Shown here piece after piece: positions 6,465 through 11,835 of a stretch of DNA of 11,835 bases (its first letter is position 1; each line of letters opens with the position of its first letter). This DNA is from CADEFF01 sp964569315 (lineage in GTDB: Bacteria > Pseudomonadota > Alphaproteobacteria > Dongiales > Dongiaceae). Under the pieces are notes generated by a model. That model was not told the origin of the DNA. It worked only from the letters and a program-made list of their open reading frames with translations, and made no database searches. A program made the position numbers and the translations under genes. Where the stretch lies: contig CAZMUZ010000111.1 of the NCBI GenBank assembly GCA_964569315.1, positions 1 through 11,835 of the forward strand, in the 5' to 3' direction.

Positions 6465-7121
6465 ATGGCCGAGGACCGCGAGCTCGACGGACGGCGGCGC
6501 GCGCTTCTGGAGCGGACGCTGCGCCATGCGCCCTTCGACGGCTGGAGCCTGAAGGCGCTGGAAGCGGGGGCGAGGGATCTCGGGCTCGACCTCGGCGAGG
6601 CGACGCTGCTCTTCCCGGGCGGGCTCACCGAGCTCGTCGCTTTCCATCATGCCGAGGCCGACCGGATCATGCTGGAGGCGCTCGGCCGGCGCGACCTGGC
6701 AGGCCTCCGGGTCCGCGATCGCGTGGCGCTCGCCGTGCGGCTGCGGCTCGAGCCGCATGTCCGCGAGCGCGAGGCGATCCGCCGCGCCCTCGCATTTCTT
6801 GCGCAGCCGCAGCATGCGCCGCTTGCCGCGCGGCTGCTCTATCGCACGGTCGATGCCATCTGGCATGCGATCGGCGACCGCTCGACCGACTTCAACTTCT
6901 ATACGAAGCGGGCGCTGCTCGCCGGGGTCTACAGCACGACGGTGCTCTACTGGCTCGAGGACAAGTCCGAGGGCCAGGCGGAGAGCTGGGGCTTCCTCGA
7001 CCGCCGCATCGCGGAGGTGATGCGGGTGCCGCAGGGCCTCGCGCGGCTCGGCAAGCTAGGCGAGCGCTTCCCGGACCCGCTCAAGCTGCTGCGCGCGCTC
7101 CGCCGTCGCGGCGCCGCCTAG
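6465..7121 (+). CDS. COQ9-family ubiquinone biosynthesis protein
   Basis: A 218-residue protein of the COQ9 family (bacterial relatives of the mitochondrial lipid-binding factor that supports COQ7-type hydroxylation in ubiquinone synthesis). The hallmark is the C-terminal core, residues 137-168, including GDRSTDFNFYTKR and STTVLYWLEDKSEG. It is followed by WGFLDRRIAEV and an amphipathic, Arg-rich C-terminal helix (about 199-216) that in the family contacts membranes. The N-terminal half is helical and resembles the TetR-like fold known for COQ9. The ATG at 6465 follows GGGGAGGA at 6451-6458 with good spacing, and the gap to def is 2 bp, so translation is probably coupled. The gene ends 3 bp from the convergent purK stop. 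Family assignment is strong; the exact step in ubiquinone synthesis is inferred. Confidence 0.92.
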   Translation: MAEDRELDGRRRALLERTLRHAPFDGWSLKALEAGARDLGLDLGEATLLFPGGLTELVAFHHAEADRIMLEALGRRDLAGLRVRDRVALAVRLRLEPHVREREAIRRALAFLAQPQHAPLAARLLYRTVDAIWHAIGDRSTDFNFYTKRALLAGVYSTTVLYWLEDKSEGQAESWGFLDRRIAEVMRVPQGLARLGKLGERFPDPLKLLRALRRRGAA

Positions 7122-7124
7122 GAT

Positions 7125-8213
7125 CTAGCGTTTCGGCGTAAGCCTGGTGACATGGCCCATCTTGCGGCCGGGCCTTGCCTCGGCCTTGCCGTAGAGATGC
7201 AGTTTGGCGCCGGGCTCCGCCAGGATCTCGCGCCAGGCCTCGACCTCGTCCCCGAGCAGGTTCTTCATCACCGCGTCGGAATGGCGTTCGGCCGAGCCGA
7301 GCGGCAGGCCGCAGACGGCGCGCACGAACTGCTCGAACTGGCTCGTCACGGCGCCGTCGATCGACCAGTGACCGGAATTATGCGGCCGCGGCGCGAGCTC
7401 GTTCACCAGCACCTCGCCCGCTTGGGTCACGAACATCTCGACCGCCACCAGCCCGACGAGCTCGAGCTCGGTCGCGATATGCTGCCCAATCGCCTCGGCG
7501 CGCATCGCGATCTCCGGCGACACGCGCGCCGGCACGATGGTGGTGTCGAGAATATGGTTGCGATGCTGGTTCTCGACCGGCGGATAGCAGGCGATGCCGC
7601 CATCGATCGTCCGCGCGACGATGACGGAGATCTCCGAGCGGAAATCGACATAGCCTTCGAGAATGCCGACCGGTGCGCCCATCGCGCTCCAGGCCTCCTC
7701 GAGCCTGGTCTCGGGGCCGATCGGCACCTGCCCCTTGCCGTCATAGCCGAACTGCGCCGATTTGAGGATCGAGGGGCGCCCGATCTCGCGCACCGCCCGC
7801 TCCAGCCCTTCGGCCCGCGCCACTTCCATGTAGCGCGTGGTCGGCACCTTGATCGAAGCGAGGAAATCCTTCTCGCGCAGCCGGTCCTGGCAGATATGGA
7901 GCACGCGCGGCCGCGGCCGGGTCGGCTTCAGCGCCGCCAGCGTCTCGGCCGTGGCGCTCGGCACGTTCTCGAACTCGAAGGTGACGACATCGACGGCCGC
8001 GGCGAAGCGGGCGAGGGCGGCACGATCGTCGTAGGGCGCGATGGTCGCGGCGGTCGCGACGGCGGCGGCCGGGTTGTCGCCGGGCGGCGCATAGATGTGG
8101 GTCTTGTAGCCGAGGCGGGCGGCGGCGAGCGCGCTCATGCGGCCGAGTTGCCCGCCGCCGAGGATCCCGAGGGTGCCGCCGGGCGGGATGAGCTGTCCCC
8201 GATCGGCGGTCAT
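7125..8213 (-). CDS. purK: 5-(carboxyamino)imidazole ribonucleotide synthase
   Basis: A 362-residue ATP-grasp enzyme that converts AIR, bicarbonate and ATP to N5-CAIR in de novo purine synthesis. It opens with the Rossmann-like loop GILGGGQLGRM (16-26), followed by FEFENV (79-84). The ATP-grasp core contains SAQFGYDGKGQ (152-162), EGYVDFRSEISVIVAR (186-201) and VAVEMFV (257-263). The substrate segment NELAPRPHNSGHWSIDG runs 271-287, and the C-terminal domain ends with LHLYGK and KMGHV. The ATG overlaps the purE stop as ATGA (8210-8213), which fixes the start and implies translational coupling. The frame extends much further upstream, but that region belongs to purE and to antisense of the GGDEF gene. 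It converges on the COQ9 gene. Confidence 0.96.
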   Translation of the reverse strand: MTADRGQLIPPGGTLGILGGGQLGRMSALAAARLGYKTHIYAPPGDNPAAAVATAATIAPYDDRAALARFAAAVDVVTFEFENVPSATAETLAALKPTRPRPRVLHICQDRLREKDFLASIKVPTTRYMEVARAEGLERAVREIGRPSILKSAQFGYDGKGQVPIGPETRLEEAWSAMGAPVGILEGYVDFRSEISVIVARTIDGGIACYPPVENQHRNHILDTTIVPARVSPEIAMRAEAIGQHIATELELVGLVAVEMFVTQAGEVLVNELAPRPHNSGHWSIDGAVTSQFEQFVRAVCGLPLGSAERHSDAVMKNLLGDEVEAWREILAEPGAKLHLYGKAEARPGRKMGHVTRLTPKR

Positions 8214-8719
8214 TTGCGGCGCGTCGCGACGGGCTTCGGCTTTTCGGCCACCGCTGCCGTATTGGCGCGCCGCCACGCCTGGAGCCGCTTCGCCACGGCG
8301 GCGTCGCCGAGGGCGACGATGGCGGCGGCGAGCACGGCGGCGTTGATTGCCCCCGGCTTGCCGATGGCAAGCGTGCCGACCGGCACGCCCGCCGGCATCT
8401 GCACGATCGAGAGCAGGCTGTCGAGCCCGTCGAGCGAGCGGCTTTCGACCGGTACGCCCAGCACCGGCAAGGTCGTCAGCGCCGCCGTCATGCCCGGCAG
8501 ATGTGCCGCACCCCCGGCGCCCGCAATGATCGCCTTGAGTCCGCGCGCGCGCGCGCCTTCGGCATAGGCGTAGAGCCGCTTCGGGGTGCGATGGGCGGAA
8601 ACGATGCGCGTCTCGTGCGCCACGCCCAGCGCCTTCAGCGTGTCGGCCGCATGGCGCATGGTTTCCCAGTCGCTTTGGCTGCCCATGATGATTCCGATGA
8701 CGGGCGCCGCCTTGGCCAT
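8210..8719 (-). CDS. purE: N5-carboxyaminoimidazole ribonucleotide mutase
   Basis: A 169-residue class I PurE, which moves the carboxylate of N5-CAIR (made by PurK) to form CAIR. Family motifs are GSQSDW (13-18), SAHRTP (41-46, with catalytic His at 43), AGAGGAAHLPGM (66-77), PVESRSLDGLDSLLSIVQMP (90-109) and GAINAAVLAA (123-132). Pairing with purK supports the class I (mutase) reaction rather than direct AIR carboxylation. I chose the Met at 8719. The alternative Met at 8740 has no Shine-Dalgarno sequence, and the bases coding its extra seven residues supply one (GGAAGGA) for the internal start. The Lys/Arg-rich C-terminal tail (about 150-169) extends past the core. The purEK promoter with a consensus -10 lies at 8776-8803. 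Confidence 0.96.
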   Translation of the reverse strand: MAKAAPVIGIIMGSQSDWETMRHAADTLKALGVAHETRIVSAHRTPKRLYAYAEGARARGLKAIIAGAGGAAHLPGMTAALTTLPVLGVPVESRSLDGLDSLLSIVQMPAGVPVGTLAIGKPGAINAAVLAAAIVALGDAAVAKRLQAWRRANTAAVAEKPKPVATRRK

Positions 8720-8753
8720 GCCGACCGGTCCTTCCCTCATGCCGCGGATTGCC

Positions 8754-8775
8754 GGCCGCCCCCGGCCGGGCGGCC
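8754..8775 (-). promoter_or_regulatory. Inverted repeat at the predicted purEK start site
   Basis: GGCCGCCC (8754-8761) and GGGCGGCC (8768-8775) are perfect 8-bp inverted arms around CCGGCC, itself a palindrome. The dyad begins next to the -10 hexamer and spans the predicted transcription start. It could be an operator for a purine-responsive repressor or a hairpin at the RNA 5' end. In GC-rich DNA chance formation is also possible. Confidence 0.45.
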
Positions 8776-8803
8776 ATTATAGGTAGGGGTAGGGGCGGCG
8801 CAA
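8776..8803 (-). promoter_or_regulatory. Predicted purEK promoter
   Basis: On the - strand TTGCGC (complement of 8798-8803) is followed after 16 bases by a perfect TATAAT (complement of 8776-8781). The predicted start is about 8769, giving a leader of about 50 bases to purE. The spacer contains two copies of CCCCTA. A consensus -10 stands out in such GC-rich DNA. Confidence 0.65.
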
Positions 8804-8939
8804 GTTGCGGCAATTCCTCGGGATTCGAATGGCATTTGCGAAAAATTAAGGCCATCGGGCGGAAGCTCGGCGCGTCGATTCGCGGGCGGGTCGGGAAGGG
8901 GTCCGAACCGATCGTCCGGAAGCCGGGGACGCGGATGCG

Positions 8940-9614
8940 ATGGCGATGAAGGACGCAAGCTGGGAAGGCGGGCAACGCACGGATGCGGCGGCGCCGTCGC
9001 CTCGCCGCGCCCGCGAGCCGGCCGATCGCGGATCGTTGCCCGGTTCGATCCCCCCGCTCGTGCTGCCGGAGGCCGACGAGATCGAGGCGCTGAAGGCCGC
9101 GCTTGCGCGCGCCCACAAGCGCATCCGCGAGCTGGAGCGGCAGGTCGACGAGGACACGCTCCTGCCGCTGCCCAACCGCCGCGCCTTCGTGCGCGAGCTC
9201 GCCCGCTCGACCGCCTATGCCGAGCGCTATGGAGCGGGCGGCGCCATTCTCTATTTCGACGTGAACGAGCTGAAGCCGATCAACGACCGCTTCGGCCATG
9301 CGGCGGGAGATGCGGCGCTGGCGCGGGTGGCCGGGGTTCTCGGCGACAATCTGCGCGGATCGGATTTCGTCGCGCGGCTGGGCGGCGACGAGTTCGGGGT
9401 CATCATGCCGCAGATCGGCGTGCCGCAGGCCCTGGAGAAGGCGGAACAGCTTGCCGCGAAGATCGCCGCCGCGCCGCTGCTCTGGCACGGCTATCCGATC
9501 GGGCTCTCGGTCGCCTACGGCGCGCACGGGTTCCAGCCCCGCCAGGACCCCGATGCGGCGATCGCCGCCGCCGACCGCGCGATGTATCGCAACAAGCACA
9601 AGAACGCGAGCTGA
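8940..9614 (+). CDS. Small soluble GGDEF diguanylate cyclase
   Basis: A 224-residue protein whose only recognisable domain is GGDEF (about 70-224). That domain makes cyclic di-GMP from two GTP. It has the domain-opening LPLPNRRAF (75-83), metal and base-binding FDVNELKPIND (106-116), an intact GGDEF signature at 148-152, and an inhibitory I-site RGSD (139-142) exactly five residues upstream. The core is therefore predicted active and product-inhibited. Residues 45-72 form a short charged helix, probably coiled coil, that could dimerise the enzyme. Residues 1-43 look disordered. There is no membrane segment, receiver or PAS domain. The start is uncertain: ATGs at 8940 and 8946 are both possible and the Shine-Dalgarno sequence is poor. 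It diverges from purE across 220 bp. Confidence 0.9.
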   Translation: MAMKDASWEGGQRTDAAAPSPRRAREPADRGSLPGSIPPLVLPEADEIEALKAALARAHKRIRELERQVDEDTLLPLPNRRAFVRELARSTAYAERYGAGGAILYFDVNELKPINDRFGHAAGDAALARVAGVLGDNLRGSDFVARLGGDEFGVIMPQIGVPQALEKAEQLAAKIAAAPLLWHGYPIGLSVAYGAHGFQPRQDPDAAIAAADRAMYRNKHKNAS

Positions 9615-9640
9615 TCGCCGTCAGTGTTCTGCCCCGATTT

Positions 9641-9658
9641 TCGCTCGCGGCCGAGCGA
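9641..9658. repeat. Hairpin between convergent GGDEF and YdcH genes
   Basis: TCGCTCG (9641-9647) and CGAGCGA (9652-9658) form a perfect 7-bp stem with a CGGC loop, 27 bases after the GGDEF stop. It has no T-tract following on either strand, so it is at best a factor-dependent or weak terminator for the + strand. The rest of 9615-9769 holds nothing I can support. Confidence 0.35.
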
Positions 9659-9769
9659 TCCGCGCGCGATCGGTGCCGAGAAGAGGCAACGGCCCGGAAA
9701 TTGACCCACCCGCGAATTTTTGCCGACGATTCGAGCTGAAGCGGCGGGCGACGGCCTCGACAAATCCGC

Positions 9770-9997
9770 TTAGGCGATGATATCCGGCAGCAGCTTGCTT
9801 TCCAGCCGCATCATCTGATCCTTGAGCGCGAGCTTCCGCTTCTTCAATCGCTGGATCTGGAGCTGGTTGAACGGGGTCGCCTCGGCCAGCCGCGCGATCA
9901 CATCGTCGAGGTCGCGATGCTCGCTGCGCAGCTCCTCGAGCCGCCGACGCAGGTCTTCCTGGCCCATCATCCCGCTCTCATGGCCGAAATCGTTCAT
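9770..9997 (-). CDS. YdcH-like (DUF465) small coiled-coil protein
   Basis: A 75-residue highly charged helical protein of the YdcH/DUF465 family, function unknown. The family pattern is clear: LRRRLEELRSEHRDLDDVI (16-34), a short break at TPFNQ (41-45), then IQRLKKRKLALKDQM (48-62). This makes two antiparallel helices likely to pair as a coiled coil. The start is ambiguous. The first ATG at 9997 has no Shine-Dalgarno sequence and lies five bases after a perfect TATAAT on the same strand, so it would give a leaderless message. ATGs at 9970 and 9967 would give a short leader of about 27 to 30 bases with only a weak GAGAG ribosome site, and still keep the whole family domain. It diverges from pfkA. 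Confidence 0.86.
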   Translation of the reverse strand: MNDFGHESGMMGQEDLRRRLEELRSEHRDLDDVIARLAEATPFNQLQIQRLKKRKLALKDQMMRLESKLLPDIIA

Positions 9998-10002
9998 TCC
10001 CG

Positions 10003-10032
10003 ATTATAGTCCGGACGCCCGGGACCCGTCAC
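10003..10032 (-). promoter_or_regulatory. Predicted promoter of the YdcH-like gene
   Basis: On the - strand GTGACG (complement of 10027-10032; 4 of 6 to TTGACA) is followed after 18 bases by a perfect TATAAT (complement of 10003-10008). The predicted transcription start is about 9996-9997, at the first ATG itself. On the + strand the same bases read TATAGT (10005-10010), a possible -10 for pfkA, though its -35 is poor. Confidence 0.6.
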
Positions 10033-10092
10033 CGCCGCTTGCGGCCTGCGGGGTATTTCCCGACACTGCGGCGGCAACGATCGGGTGATCCC

Positions 10093-11187
<1,095 letters not shown>

Positions 11188-11196
11188 AGCCCCGCG

Positions 11197-11203
11197 AAGG
11201 AGG
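11197..11203 (+). promoter_or_regulatory. Strong ribosome binding site for the TIGR02444 gene
   Basis: AAGGAGG is the best Shine-Dalgarno match in the window. It lies in the 29-bp gap after pfkA, 13 bases before the ATG, so the second gene may be translated more efficiently than pfkA. Confidence 0.6.
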
Positions 11204-11216
11204 CGGCACCCAAGCG

Positions 11217-11717
11217 ATGAGCGACACCGGCAAGGCATTCTGGGATTTCACCTTGAAGCTCTATGGCAAGCCGGGCGTATCGCCGGCCCTCATCGGGCTG
11301 CAGGACCGGCTCGGCGCCGACGTGAACCTGCTGCTCTTCTGCTGCTGGGCGGCGACGCACGAGGTCGAGCTCGCGGACGGCGACCTCGCCGCCGCGGATC
11401 GCGCGGTCGGCGGCTGGCGCGAGCAGGTGGTGGAGCCGCTGCGCGGCATCCGCAACCGGATCAAGGCGGGGATTCCGGGCGGCGTGCCGACCGACGGCGC
11501 CATGGCGTTCCGCAAGCGGGTGCTGGAGCTCGAGATTGCCGGCGAGGAGATCGCCCAGCATGCGATCGCGGGCACCCTCCCGGGCGGCAAGGCGGAAGGC
11601 GCGCCCAGCGCCACCGCGCGCCGCAATCTCGCCCGCTACCTCGCGCGGCTCGCGAAGCCGGCCGGCGTGGAGGACCGCCAGGCGGTCGATACGGTGGTGA
11701 CGGCCTGCTTCGGGTAG
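11217..11717 (+). CDS. TIGR02444-family (DUF2390) protein
   Basis: A 166-residue protein of unknown function. The N-terminus shows the family signature: FWDFTLKLYGKPGV (8-21), then LQDRLGADVNLLLFCCWAA (28-46), followed by a helical region WREQVVEPLRGIRNRIK (67-83). The family is a small all-helical soluble protein with no known catalytic residues. I see no signal peptide, although residues 36-46 are hydrophobic. The start ATG at 11217 has AAGGAGG at 11197-11203, a strong Shine-Dalgarno sequence with rather long spacing (13 bases). It follows pfkA by 29 bp on the same strand and is probably co-transcribed. The pairing does not prove a metabolic link. Family recognition is from memory of the N-terminal pattern. 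Confidence 0.85.
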   Translation: MSDTGKAFWDFTLKLYGKPGVSPALIGLQDRLGADVNLLLFCCWAATHEVELADGDLAAADRAVGGWREQVVEPLRGIRNRIKAGIPGGVPTDGAMAFRKRVLELEIAGEEIAQHAIAGTLPGGKAEGAPSATARRNLARYLARLAKPAGVEDRQAVDTVVTACFG

Positions 11718-11835
11718 GAGGAAGCCTGCGCACCCAGAGGCGACTACTAAGCCGACAGCTACGCATCGACTCGGGTGGGCGGATTGACGCGGCGGGCCTC
11801 CCTATAGGTCATGGGTCCCTTATGGCATCGAAGAG
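11718..11835. other. Distal gap with no supported gene
   Basis: This 118-base stretch has no hairpin with a T-tract, no tRNA fold and no complete reading frame. TTGACG at 11784-11789 and TATAGG at 11803-11808 resemble promoter elements, but they are only 13 bases apart. An ATG at 11822 (MASK...) could open a gene continuing beyond the window. Confidence 0.4.

Noticed and set aside
8720..8769. Purine riboswitch in the purE leader
   Set aside because: A leader of about 50 bases is too short for the purine aptamer plus expression platform, and no conserved aptamer core is visible.
8781..8796. TAGGGG tandem repeat as a telomere-like or G-quadruplex element
   Set aside because: There are only two and a half short units; too few G-runs of adequate length for confidence, and it falls in the purEK promoter spacer.
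7125..9599. A single 824-codon open frame on the - strand
   Set aside because: Only its last 362 codons are a real protein (PurK). The upstream part lies over purE in another frame and antisense to the GGDEF gene; long chance frames are expected in GC-rich DNA.
9641..9658. Intrinsic terminator for the GGDEF gene
   Set aside because: A good stem, but no T-tract follows on either strand; kept only as a hairpin.
10039..10092. 18-residue N-terminal extension of pfkA
   Set aside because: Homology to the family begins at the ATG at 10093, and the extra residues look like translated leader.
11784..11808. Promoter near the right edge
   Set aside because: The TTGACG and TATAGG elements are only 13 bases apart, too close for sigma-70, and no downstream gene can be verified.

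Overview
This window looks like ordinary chromosomal DNA from a high-GC alphaproteobacterium, probably close to Rhodospirillales or Hyphomicrobiales. The call rests on uniformly GC-rich codon use, a COQ9-family gene, an alphaproteobacterial-type S21, a TolB-like/TPR adenylate cyclase and a YdcH (DUF465) gene. I see no tRNA, rRNA, insertion sequence, phage gene, CRISPR array or attachment site. I do not see a clear undescribed multi-gene system. What merits a second look is at the level of single residues, promoters and leaders.

Layout, left to right. Bases 1-435 carry the 3' end of pntB (NADP-binding domain III of the proton-translocating transhydrogenase, + strand). A lone class III adenylate cyclase fused to a TolB-like domain and a TPR-like region follows (573-2324, +). 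On the - strand come rpsU (2405-2608), with a strong intrinsic terminator at 2347-2376, and two tandem paralogous acyl-CoA synthetase-like ANL enzymes (2738-4201 and 4350-5816). The peptide deformylase gene def (5914-6462, +) diverges from the second ligase and forms a tight pair with a COQ9 gene (6465-7121, +).

COQ9 meets purK tail to tail with only three bases between their stop codons. purE and purK (8719 down to 7125, -) overlap by four bases and share a promoter with a consensus TATAAT -10 and an 8-bp dyad at the predicted start site. A small soluble GGDEF diguanylate cyclase (8940-9614, +) diverges from purE. A small YdcH-like coiled-coil gene (9770-9997, -) then diverges from pfkA (10093-11187, +), which is followed 29 bp later by a TIGR02444-family gene (11217-11717, +). 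The last 118 bases hold no gene I can support.

The functional themes are housekeeping: transhydrogenase, S21, deformylase, ubiquinone biosynthesis, de novo purine synthesis (PurE/PurK convert AIR to CAIR) and glycolysis. Two nucleotide second-messenger enzymes (cAMP and c-di-GMP) are scattered among them. The least conventional genes are the two ligases, both of which have Ala where the ANL A5 motif normally has Glu, and the phosphofructokinase, which combines an ATP-type Gly with a PPi-type Lys at its donor-specificity positions.
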